Shown: one piece after another, positions 6,316-12,471 of the stretch
Layout of the letters: each line of letters begins with the position of its first letter
Numbering within the stretch: the first letter of the stretch is position 1
NCBI GenBank assembly: GCA_030146875.1
Contig: JASLAX010000216.1
Location: 1 to 12,471, forward strand
Reading direction: 5' to 3'
Origin: Longimicrobiaceae bacterium
Lineage (GTDB): Bacteria; Gemmatimonadota; Gemmatimonadetes; Longimicrobiales; Longimicrobiaceae
DNA length: 12,471 nucleotides
Program-made: the position numbers and the translations under genes
The notes under the pieces: generated by a model
What the model saw: the letters and a program-made list of their open reading frames with translations, nothing else
The model's database searches: none
Told to the model about the DNA's origin: nothing

Positions 6316-7730
6316 TCCTGCGCCTGGCCGTCGCGGAGCTTCGCCACCGGCCCGGGCGCGCCCTCTTCCTGCTGGGCGGCTACGCGCTGGGCGTGGCGGT
6401 GATGGTCGTCCTTCTCGCAGTCGGCGAGGCGATGCTGGAGCAGGCCAAGGACCGCGCGCTGGTCGGCGGCGGCGACGTGGTCGTGGCGCCGGCCGGCGTC
6501 TCGCCCGAGATGCTGAAGTCGGGGAGCGTGACGTCGATGTTCCTGGGCATCGACCACGCGCGCTTCCTGCAGCGCGAGGTGCTGGAGTCGCCCCGCGCAC
6601 GGGAGGAGATCGGCGTCCGCGCCTCCTCGCCGGTGCTGGACGGGCGGCAGCTCGAGGTGCACGCCCGCGGCCGGGTGTGGAAGGCGCTCGCCTCGGCCGA
6701 GATCCCGTCGCGCGCCCGCATCGCCGGGGCCGCGCCGGACCTGATCTCCGGCTCGTGGCGCGACTCGGAGGCGGACCGCCGCTGGACCGCGCCCACGCGC
6801 CACGAGCTCTACCGGCAGATCGACCGCCTCCACCTTCCCGCCGGCCGGGCCCGCGGCGACTCCACCTGGGCGGAGTGGCACTACTTCAACGTGGTGCTGG
6901 ACTCCGCGCGCTGGGTGTACGTGACGCTCTCCGTGGGCGGGCGCGTGGGCGAGCCCGGCCGCTGGGGCGGGCGCGTCCTGCTCACCGTGCGCTCGCCCGA
7001 CGGCGGGCATCGCTCCCTCACGCGCGACTACCGCGACACCGCCGTCCGCTTCGACACCACGTCCCCCGACCTCCGCTTCGGAACGGACGCGCGCGTGACG
7101 ATGGAGGACGGCGTCTACCGCGTGGTCGCCGGCGCGGGGGACGCGCGGGTGGACCTGCGCGTGGTCCCCTCGCCCCGCCGCTACTTCCCGCCCACGGACC
7201 TGGGGGGCGAGGCCCTGGTCTCCGGCTACGTCGCGCCCGCCCTGTACGCGCGGGCGGACGGGACCGTCTGCATCCCCCGCTGCCAGGCGGTGCGAGGGGC
7301 GCAGGCGTACCACGACCACAACTGGGGCGTCTGGAAGGGCGTGTCGTGGGAGTGGGGCTCCGCGTCGGACGACAGCGTCTCCCTGCTCTACGGCGTGGTC
7401 CGCGGCGACTCGGTGGGAACGGAGGGGATCTTCGCGTACCTGGTGGACGGGCGCGGCGTTCGCGGCGTCTACCGCCCCGGCCGCATCCGGGTGACGGAGA
7501 CGCAGCCGGCGCGGGTCGGCGGGCGCACGGTGGGGGTCCCGAAGCGCTTCGCGTTCGAGGACCCCCAGCGCGGTCTGCACGTGGAGGTGGAGGTGGCCGC
7601 CACGCACCTCACCGACCTGGCCCGCGCCGAGCGGCGGTGGTTCGTGCAGATGCGCGGCCGGGCCACGGTGCGCGAGCGGGGACGCGTCGTCGGCCGGCCC
7701 ACGGGGTTCTTCGAGACGTACGTGGACTGA
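6312..7730 (+). CDS. Permease N-terminal half fused to an AttH/CrtC-type lipocalin-like domain (472 aa)
   Basis: Residues 1-45 look like the N-terminus of an FtsX-type permease: LRLAVAELRHRPGRALFLL and a membrane helix at about 17-40. A periplasmic stretch follows (GGGDVVVAPAGVSPEMLKSG, 52-71). From about 180 to the end it resembles the AttH / carotenoid 1,2-hydratase (CrtC) calycin family of two lipocalin-like barrels, with the diagnostic YHDHNWG at 333-339 and ETYVD at the C-terminus. Family knowledge links such domains to binding or modifying lipids and terpenoids, and attH-type genes often sit beside ABC transporter genes. C320 and C324, just before YHDHNWG, could form a disulfide in the periplasm. 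The three later FtsX helices are absent here but present in the first operon gene, so I infer that the two complement each other. The GTG at 6312 overlaps the ATPase stop, with GGAGG (6299-6303) eight bases upstream. The substrate is unknown. Confidence 0.82.
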   Translation: MILRLAVAELRHRPGRALFLLGGYALGVAVMVVLLAVGEAMLEQAKDRALVGGGDVVVAPAGVSPEMLKSGSVTSMFLGIDHARFLQREVLESPRAREEIGVRASSPVLDGRQLEVHARGRVWKALASAEIPSRARIAGAAPDLISGSWRDSEADRRWTAPTRHELYRQIDRLHLPAGRARGDSTWAEWHYFNVVLDSARWVYVTLSVGGRVGEPGRWGGRVLLTVRSPDGGHRSLTRDYRDTAVRFDTTSPDLRFGTDARVTMEDGVYRVVAGAGDARVDLRVVPSPRRYFPPTDLGGEALVSGYVAPALYARADGTVCIPRCQAVRGAQAYHDHNWGVWKGVSWEWGSASDDSVSLLYGVVRGDSVGTEGIFAYLVDGRGVRGVYRPGRIRVTETQPARVGGRTVGVPKRFAFEDPQRGLHVEVEVAATHLTDLARAERRWFVQMRGRATVRERGRVVGRPTGFFETYVD

Positions 7731-7746
7731 TACGGCGGGAGGCCGG

Positions 7747-8305
7747 ATGCCGCACGACACCTTCACGCTGGACGGCTTCGCCGTCGGCCGCCTGGGGCCG
7801 GACGACGCGCCGGAGGTGCAGGGCCTGTGGGAGCGCTGCGCCGACTTCCACGAGCTGCAGGAGGGCACCCCGCCGCGCGCCACCATCGGCGCCGAGGAGC
7901 TGGCGGCGCTCCCTCCGGGCAGGACCCAGGACGACAAGCACGCCTTCGCCGTCCGCGCGCCGGACGGGACGACCGTCGGCTTCGTGGACCTGGTCCAGGG
8001 CTACCCGAGGGACGACGAGTGGTGGCTGGGGCTGCTGATGCTGGACCCCGCGTGGCGCTCGCGCGGACCGGGCGGGCATCTACCGCGCGGCCTCGACCTG
8101 GGCGCGGTCGCGCGGAGCGGCGGCCATCGGCCTCGGGGTGCTGGAGCGGAATCCCGGAGCGGAGCGGTTCTGGACGCGGCTCGGGTTCGTGGAGACGCAA
8201 CGGAAGGACTGGACGTCGGACCGCGGCCACACCCAGCGCGTCATCCTCGTGCGCCACGACCTCTCGACGGGGGAGGAGCCGTCGCCCGGAGCGCGGGAGG
8301 GATGA
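7747..8305 (+). pseudogene. GNAT-family N-acetyltransferase with a frameshift
   Basis: GNAT enzymes move an acetyl group from acetyl-CoA to an amine. The ATG at 7747 has GGGAGG (7738-7743) just upstream and lies 16 bases after the operon's last stop, so it is probably co-transcribed. Frame 1 gives residues 1-107: ELAALPPGRTQDDKHAFAV, VGFVDLVQGYP, and the beta-4 strand WWLGLLMLDPAWRSRG. At 8068-8071 (CCGG) the reading must change: in the new frame, 8072-8305 gives AGIYRAASTWARSRGAAAIG, then NPGAERFWTRLGFVET and a natural TGA. Joined, the motif A would read WRSRG-x-G-AGIYRAA, the acetyl-CoA pyrophosphate-binding R-x-x-G-x-G/A. The break needs a two-base loss or one-base gain inside a GC-rich run, so either a real inactivating mutation or a sequencing error is possible. 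Both halves keep strongly coding composition, which points to a recent event or an error. Confidence 0.8.
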
Positions 8306-8380
8306 AGCGATCCGGACCTCCTGGCGCGATTCGCGTCGTCCGGGGCAGATGCTTCGGGCACTCGCGGCAACGGAGACGAC

Positions 8381-8411
8381 GGAGCCCGCGGCCACCATGG
8401 CCGCGGGCTCC
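8381..8411. terminator. Bidirectional hairpin terminator between convergent genes
   Basis: GGAGCCCGCGGCC (8381-8393) pairs perfectly over 13 bp with GGCCGCGGGCTCC (8399-8411) around the loop ACCAT. It lies 75 bases after the acetyltransferase stop and 26 bases after the lipoprotein gene stop on the other strand, where both genes would need termination. There is no long T tract on either side (plus: TTCACGC), which is common for terminators in GC-rich genomes but leaves the mechanism unproven. Confidence 0.65.
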
Positions 8412-8437
8412 TTCACGCTATGCCGTCGTCGTGCGGG

Positions 8438-8899
8438 TCAGCTCACCGTCACCGTGCCGCTGTAGGCCTCGGTGGAGCGCCCGCCGCCGGGGCTGTGGTT
8501 CACGATCAGGGTATACGTGCCGGGCGCCAGGTCCGAGATGCGGCCCGTGTAGTTGTTGTGCGTGACCACCTGCATGCAGATGCCGCCCGACGACGCGGAT
8601 GACACCGTGACGATCAGCCGGCTCCCGCGCTGCGCGAGCACGGCGGAGACGTCCACGCACGGCGTGCCCGTGGTCATGCTGCCGGTGAAATCGACCGCGC
8701 CGGTGGTGCCGGTGGCCGTCTGTGGAGTGGACGTGTCGTAGCTCTGCGTGTACGAGAAGGTGAGCTGCCCCGGCGCGGCCGCGCGCGCGACCTGGGCGTC
8801 GGGCAGGAACGCGGAAGGCTGCGTGGGCATCGCATCGGAGCAGGCGGCCGTCGCCGCCACCGCCATCGCCGCCACCAGGCTCCTGAGGGTGCGCTGCAT
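8438..8899 (-). CDS. Small secreted lipoprotein of unknown function (153 aa)
   Basis: The ATG at 8899 has GGGAGA (8906-8911) six bases upstream, and it places a lipoprotein signal peptide at the N-terminus: MQRTLRS, a hydrophobic stretch, then TAAC with the lipidated cysteine at residue 20. Longer in-frame starts would bury this signal and were rejected. After a linker rich in A, P and T, the mature part (about 45-153) alternates polar and hydrophobic residues and ends YTLIVNHSPGGG...YSGTVTVS, like a small beta-sandwich. APGTYTLIV resembles the last strands of Ig-like or pre-peptidase C-terminal domains, but I cannot assign one. C81 and C108 could form a disulfide. It would be anchored in the outer or cytoplasmic membrane facing the periplasm or outside. 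The upstream leader is long (promoter probably near 9065-9095) and no partner gene is adjacent on this strand. Confidence 0.85.
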   Translation of the reverse strand: MQRTLRSLVAAMAVAATAACSDAMPTQPSAFLPDAQVARAAAPGQLTFSYTQSYDTSTPQTATGTTGAVDFTGSMTTGTPCVDVSAVLAQRGSRLIVTVSSASSGGICMQVVTHNNYTGRISDLAPGTYTLIVNHSPGGGRSTEAYSGTVTVS

Positions 8900-9061
8900 C
8901 TTCTGTCTCCCTGTGCTGGTCCAGTCGTCGGCGCCCCCTCGCCCGGTCGGGGGTCGCCGTGGGGAGGGGGAGGCCCTCGCCTCCGCCCGGTCCCCGCGCG
9001 TCGTGCCGGTCCGCGAACCGGCCTCCGACGGCGCGAAGGGCGTTTGCAAGCGACGGACCAG

Positions 9062-9100
9062 TTCCGGACCTAACATACTGAATACAATACACTTGCGTTG
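9062..9100. promoter_or_regulatory. AT-rich island, probable promoter region between divergent genes
   Basis: Within otherwise extremely GC-rich DNA, the stretch TAACATACTGAATACAATAC (9071-9090) is mostly A and T. It contains TACAAT (9083-9088) on the plus strand and TATGTT (9073-9078) on the minus strand, either of which could be a -10 element; neither has a convincing -35. It lies between the lipoprotein gene (minus) and the 219-aa gene (plus), about 170 and 80 bases from their starts. The remaining leader towards 8899 contains a small hairpin (GCCGGT/ACCGGC, 9005-9022) of unknown meaning. Confidence 0.4.
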
Positions 9101-9107
9101 AGGCGGC

Positions 9108-9136
9108 TTGCCTCCCGCCGGCCATCGGGATAGCGT
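9108..9136 (+). promoter_or_regulatory. Possible promoter of the 219-aa gene
   Basis: TTGCCT (9108-9113) and TAGCGT (9131-9136) are 17 bases apart, four and three matches to the sigma-70 consensus. Transcription would start near 9143, about 34 bases before the ATG at 9177. The match is modest and the AT-rich island just upstream is an alternative. Confidence 0.3.
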
Positions 9137-9176
9137 CAGATCGTATTCCGCCACCGGACCTCCACCCGCTGCCCCC

Positions 9177-9836
9177 ATGCCCGTCTTCGTACACCTCGCC
9201 TCGCACCGGAGCATCCCGTCCATCCGCCGGAAGGGCATCGTCCCGTCGCGCCAGGCGGGCACGCCCGGCGTGTTCGCGCTGCCGGTCACGAGGAACTTCT
9301 ACGTGTCGCACCAGTGGCTGCGGGAGCTGCGGCGGTGGGGACGGGGGACCATCGTGGGCGTGTACTTCCGCCTGCCGGACGACGAGCCGGTGACGGTGGG
9401 CCACTACGGGAAGGGCGGCGTGGAGATGACGGCGGCGGAGGCCGCCGGGATCCTCTTCGACGTCGAGCGGAACGACCCGGCGCGGGCGCGCGAGCGCGAC
9501 CGGAGATCGAAGGCGGTGCAGCGGGGCCACCGCCTCCCCGTCTCGCCGGAGGGGATCGAGGTGGTGATCCCCCGCGCCATCCTCCCGTCGGAGATCGTCC
9601 GCCTCTCCGCGCTCCCGCAGGTGGTGGGGTGGCGGTACTACCCGGGGGCCAACGGACGCGCTCCCTGCCCCTGCATCTGCTGCCAGCGCGGGGTGCCGGG
9701 GATGGGCAAGCTCCTGCGGCGCGTGGAGGAGGCCGAGGCCGAGGACCGCCCCACGAAGGTCGTGGTCATGGGCCGCCCCGACGCGTCGTACGAGCGGGTG
9801 GAGCGGATGCGGCGGCGGAAGAAGGGGAAGGGCTGA
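9177..9836 (+). CDS. Uncharacterised protein with ADP-ribosyltransferase-like N-terminus and CPCICC cluster (219 aa)
   Basis: I do not recognise a named family. The N-terminus, VHLASHRSIPSIRRKGIVPSR (5-25), has the strand-His-helix-GI-x-P layout seen at the start of small ADP-ribosyltransferase folds (Tpt1/KptA, DarT). GVFALPVTRNFYVSHQWLREL (31-51) would be the next strand and helix, and TIVGVYFRLPDDEPVTVGHYG (58-78) a third. A second conserved-looking part, IEVVIPRAILPSEIVRL (127-143) and VVGWRYYPGA (149-158), precedes a cysteine cluster at C164, C166, C168 and C169, a possible metal site. The tail is basic (RMRRRKKGKG). No signal peptide or membrane helix is present. The ATG at 9177 has no clear ribosome binding site, and an in-frame TTG at 9108 is less likely. 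Enzymatic activity is a guess from the fold-like pattern. It ends 143 bases before a strong hairpin terminator. Confidence 0.8.
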   Translation: MPVFVHLASHRSIPSIRRKGIVPSRQAGTPGVFALPVTRNFYVSHQWLRELRRWGRGTIVGVYFRLPDDEPVTVGHYGKGGVEMTAAEAAGILFDVERNDPARARERDRRSKAVQRGHRLPVSPEGIEVVIPRAILPSEIVRLSALPQVVGWRYYPGANGRAPCPCICCQRGVPGMGKLLRRVEEAEAEDRPTKVVVMGRPDASYERVERMRRRKKGKG

Positions 9837-9979
9837 GCGGGGACGGCGGCGGCGGGCCCCGGGCTGCGTCGGCGGCGGGCCCGGCAGCCCGCGCAGGGGG
9901 CTTCGTGCAGGTCCGAGCCGCGAGCTCATCCGCGGGCGGGAGGCCGGCGAGGGCCTCCGCCGCGGGAGGCGGACGAGAG

Positions 9980-10016
9980 CGAGGAGGGGGGCCGCATCGC
10001 GCGGCCCCCCTCCTCG
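9980..10016. terminator. Strong bidirectional hairpin terminator
   Basis: A 16-bp perfect stem, CGAGGAGGGGGGCCGC (9980-9995) with GCGGCCCCCCTCCTCG (10001-10016), closes a five-base loop ATCGC. It sits between the stop of the 219-aa gene (9836) and that of the convergent metalloprotease (10071). TTC follows on the plus side, with no true T tract. The stretch 9837-9979 before it holds no supported gene. Confidence 0.75.
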
Positions 10017-10070
10017 TTCAGCCTCCTAACCGCCGCCCCCGTGGTGCGGCGGCGTCCCGCGTCCGGGACC

Positions 10071-12471
10071 CTAGTCGTTCGGGTCCAGGATCTCGCCGAT
10101 GCGGTACACGGCGCCCTGCAGGTGGAGCTGCGTGGCGCGGTCCGAGGCGCGGGGGATGGCGCGCTGCAGGTCGCCGCGCAGGCTCACGAGCTGCCCGCGC
10201 AGGTGCGACTTCGCGTCCTCGGAGAGCGGCGCCGGGGCCGGGCCGAAGAACACCGTCTGCGACGCGTTGGCCGGCGGCGGCGGCGGGTTCAGCTTCCGGT
10301 CGATGATCGACAGGAAGTCGTTCTGCAGCTCGCGCCGGTACGCGTCGGTGGACGGCGCCCCGGCGTAGACCTCGGACCACACGCCGCGGCGCACGTCGTC
10401 GAGCATGGCCGCCAGCGTGTACGTGTTCGCGCGGCCCGCCAGCGCCTCCTGCTCCAGCAGGCGGTTCATGCGGCCGTTGTCGAACAGCGAGTTCAGCGTG
10501 CGGACCTGCGCGTTGTTGATGCGCGCGATCATCCCGCCCGCCTCGATCCGCGAGGCGATCTCGGGGCGGATCAGGTAGGTGGGGGTGCGGAACACGTTCT
10601 CGTTGATGAAGCGCACCGCCTCGGCCTGCCGGTGGCGGGGGAGCGGCGTGTAGACGGAGCCCGGCTGGCTGCCGGACTTGTACTGCACGGCGCCGCCGCC
10701 CACGAGCGTGGCCACGTGGTTGGCCTCGGTCCCCCACTGCCCGACCGTGCGGTCGTACAGCTCCTTCAGGTCCGAGTTGTCCTCCCCCGGGCGGATGGCG
10801 GCGCCGGCGATGTAGCCCACCACGCGCCGGATGTTGCGGAAGCCCAGGCCGGTGGACTTGACCGGGTCCGCGTCGCCCACCGCCTCGTTGAGCGTGCCGT
10901 ACGCGCCGAACTCGTTGTTGGCCGAGAAGCGGTACCACGGGATGCTGTCCTGCATGCGCGCCCAGGAGTCCAGCACGGGGCGCTCCGCCTGCGGGGTGCG
11001 CGCGCCGGGGATGGGCTTGTACCCCCACATCACCGCGTACTTGTCGTACGGTCCGACCTTGGGGATCAGGTCGGCCAACGCGATCCCGTCCTCGGGCTGC
11101 GCCACGTAGTTGAAGCGCGAGTAGTCCATGATGCTGGGGGAGTGCCCCATGCGCGCCACCCAGGTCGGCGAGCGGACGCTGTCGGCCGGGTACGTGGACG
11201 AGCCGATCTGGTCGTGCTGCAGGCCGATGGTGTGGCCGATCTCGTGCACCACCACGAACTGGAGCAGCTTCCCCATGAGCGAGTCGGGGAAGGGGAGCGA
11301 GCGGGCGCGCGGGTCCACGGCGGCGGCCTGCGTGAAGTACCAGGCGCGCTGCAGGTTCAGGATGTTGTGGAACATCCGCACCGAGCCGTTCAGGATCTCG
11401 CCGGTGCGGGGGTCGTGCACGTGCGGGCCCACCGCGTTCTCGGTGGTGGAGGGCAGCCAGCGGATGACGGTGTTGCGCACGTCCTCGGGCGACCAGTCGG
11501 GGTCGTTGGCCGGCGGGTCGGCGGGCACGATCGCGTCCTTGAAGCCGGCCGCCTCGAAGGCGGGCTGCCAGTCCAGCACGGCCTGGCGCACGTACGGCTT
11601 CCAGCGCTCCGGGGTGGCCGGGTCCACGTAGTAGACGATGGGCTTCTTGGGATAGCAGAGGTCGCCCACGCGGCGCTCGGAGCACTCCAGGCGGTAGCGG
11701 GTGATGTAGCGGCGCTGGGCCGAGCGGTGCTCCTCCGTGCCGAAGTCCACCTGGCGGATGGAGAAGAAGCCCACGCGCTCGTCGAAGGGGCGCGGCATCA
11801 TGGGCTGCTCGGGGAGCTTCACCAGCGACCAGTGCGCCAGCACGCTCTGCGCGGGCGTGGGGGCGCCGCCGGCTCCGCCCGGGGCGCCGGGGCCGGTGCG
11901 CGCGGGAACGCCGGTCTGCGTGGCCTCGATCTCCACGTTGTTGGGGAAGGCCACCGCGCGCTCGATGTACGAGCGGGCGGGATCCACCGTGCCGCGGATG
12001 GCCGCGATCTCGGGGACCGCGGTGGTGAACAGGCGCGTCACGTCCACCACGGCCGCGCTGTCGGGGCCGAACGCCTCCACGTTCAGCACGGCGACGATGG
12101 GCGCGTAGTTCGACGCCTCCACCGCGCGGTACACGGACTGCGCCGAGTCGGCGGTGATGTCGAACGACGGGGTGCGCAGGATCACGCGGTTGCCGTTGCG
12201 CTCCCAGCGCAGGGTGCGCTCGCCGAACTGGTCGCCGCCGAACGAGCCGAACCCGCCGCCCGGCTGGTTTGGGTTCGCGGCCGCCGCCCGGGCGTAGCGC
12301 CCCACCAGCAGCATGTCCTTGTTCAGCTCCCGCCGCGGGATCTCGAAGTACAGCTTGTCGCCCACGTGGTGCACGGCGAACAGCCCGCGGCGCGTGCGCG
12401 CCTCGGGGGTGATCACCCGCGAGTACGGACGGGGGCGGGGCGTGGCGCCGGCGCGGCCGGGGCCGCCGGTG
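10071..12471 (-). CDS. Zinc-dependent metalloprotease, Met-zincin with DUF5117/DUF5118 regions (5' end outside window)
   Basis: 799 residues are visible; the start and any signal peptide lie beyond the window edge, and the apparent GTG at 12416 is internal. The opening PYSRVITPEARTRRGLFAVH...YFEIPRREL matches the short DUF5118 region. A DUF5117-like part follows (MLLVGRYARA, ERNGNRVILRTPSF, FGPDSAAVVDVT). The catalytic zinc site HEIGHTIGLQHD (HExxHxxGxxH, 11211-11246) is intact, and the Met-turn SIMDYSRF has its methionine at 11127-11129, 39 residues on. Downstream are the long helical region (VGQWGTEANHVATLVGGGAV) and a C-terminus ending GEILDPND. Proteins of this group are large secreted or periplasmic proteases of roughly 800-900 aa, common in Gemmatimonadota and Bacteroidota; their physiological substrates are largely unknown. 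The gene converges on the 219-aa gene across a strong terminator hairpin. No truncation or frameshift is seen in the part present. Confidence 0.93.
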   Translation of the reverse strand, partial: TGGPGRAGATPRPRPYSRVITPEARTRRGLFAVHHVGDKLYFEIPRRELNKDMLLVGRYARAAAANPNQPGGGFGSFGGDQFGERTLRWERNGNRVILRTPSFDITADSAQSVYRAVEASNYAPIVAVLNVEAFGPDSAAVVDVTRLFTTAVPEIAAIRGTVDPARSYIERAVAFPNNVEIEATQTGVPARTGPGAPGGAGGAPTPAQSVLAHWSLVKLPEQPMMPRPFDERVGFFSIRQVDFGTEEHRSAQRRYITRYRLECSERRVGDLCYPKKPIVYYVDPATPERWKPYVRQAVLDWQPAFEAAGFKDAIVPADPPANDPDWSPEDVRNTVIRWLPSTTENAVGPHVHDPRTGEILNGSVRMFHNILNLQRAWYFTQAAAVDPRARSLPFPDSLMGKLLQFVVVHEIGHTIGLQHDQIGSSTYPADSVRSPTWVARMGHSPSIMDYSRFNYVAQPEDGIALADLIPKVGPYDKYAVMWGYKPIPGARTPQAERPVLDSWARMQDSIPWYRFSANNEFGAYGTLNEAVGDADPVKSTGLGFRNIRRVVGYIAGAAIRPGEDNSDLKELYDRTVGQWGTEANHVATLVGGGAVQYKSGSQPGSVYTPLPRHRQAEAVRFINENVFRTPTYLIRPEIASRIEAGGMIARINNAQVRTLNSLFDNGRMNRLLEQEALAGRANTYTLAAMLDDVRRGVWSEVYAGAPSTDAYRRELQNDFLSIIDRKLNPPPPPANASQTVFFGPAPAPLSEDAKSHLRGQLVSLRGDLQRAIPRASDRATQLHLQGAVYRIGEILDPND

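Noticed and set aside
5256..7937. 893-aa minus-strand frame opposite the transporter operon
   Set aside because: An antisense open frame produced by high GC; the plus strand carries intact ABC ATPase and AttH-like motifs.
8068..8071. Programmed ribosomal frameshift in the GNAT gene
   Set aside because: No slippery heptamer or downstream pseudoknot is evident, and GNAT genes are not known to use one; mutation or sequencing error is simpler.
8418..9929. 503-aa minus-strand frame over the lipoprotein and 219-aa genes
   Set aside because: It ignores the lipobox-containing frame and overlaps two better genes; composition is typical of a shadow.
10018..11685. 555-aa minus-strand frame overlapping the metalloprotease
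   Set aside because: The alternative frame contains HEIGHTIGLQHD and the family's N-terminal region; this one is R-, A- and H-rich with no domain.

Overview
The window is very GC-rich, with coding third positions that are almost all G or C. It carries a secreted Met-zincin with DUF5118/DUF5117-type N-terminal regions, a myxobacterial/Gemmatimonadota-style chemoreceptor, FtsX-type export permeases and many short lipoprotein or hypothetical genes. This fits a soil-type high-GC bacterium; Gemmatimonadota (Longimicrobium-like) is my best guess. That placement is inferred from gene style, not from a marker gene.

Layout. Bases 1-140 are the right end of an IS5-type insertion sequence (transposase C-terminus plus terminal repeat). 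Bases 141-518 hold no supported gene. A 269-aa protein of unknown function on the minus strand (519-1328) contains three copies of a short AbrB-like motif. Divergent from it, a promoter at 1452-1481 probably drives a 44-aa ORF (1589-1723). That ORF converges on a 570-aa methyl-accepting chemotaxis protein on the minus strand (1744-3456).

The core of the window is a plus-strand operon, 3645-7730, of four genes joined by GTGA stop/start overlaps: a short FtsX-type permease half, a full FtsX-type permease, a LolD/MacB-type ATPase, and a protein in which a permease-like first membrane segment is fused to an AttH/CrtC-type lipocalin-like domain. The first and last genes look like the C-terminal and N-terminal halves of one permease, separated by the rest of the operon. 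I read this as a lipid- or hydrophobic-molecule export/extraction system with its own tethered lipid-binding (calycin) domain. A GNAT acetyltransferase follows 16 bases downstream; it carries a frameshift in its acetyl-CoA-binding motif.

A 13-bp perfect hairpin separates this from a convergent minus-strand lipoprotein gene (8438-8899). Past an AT-rich, probably divergent promoter region lies a 219-aa plus-strand protein of unknown function (9177-9836) with an ADP-ribosyltransferase-like N-terminus and a CPCICC cluster. A 16-bp perfect hairpin (9980-10016) separates it from a convergent zinc metalloprotease (10071 to the window edge, N-terminus missing). No rRNA, tRNA, CRISPR array or origin was seen.
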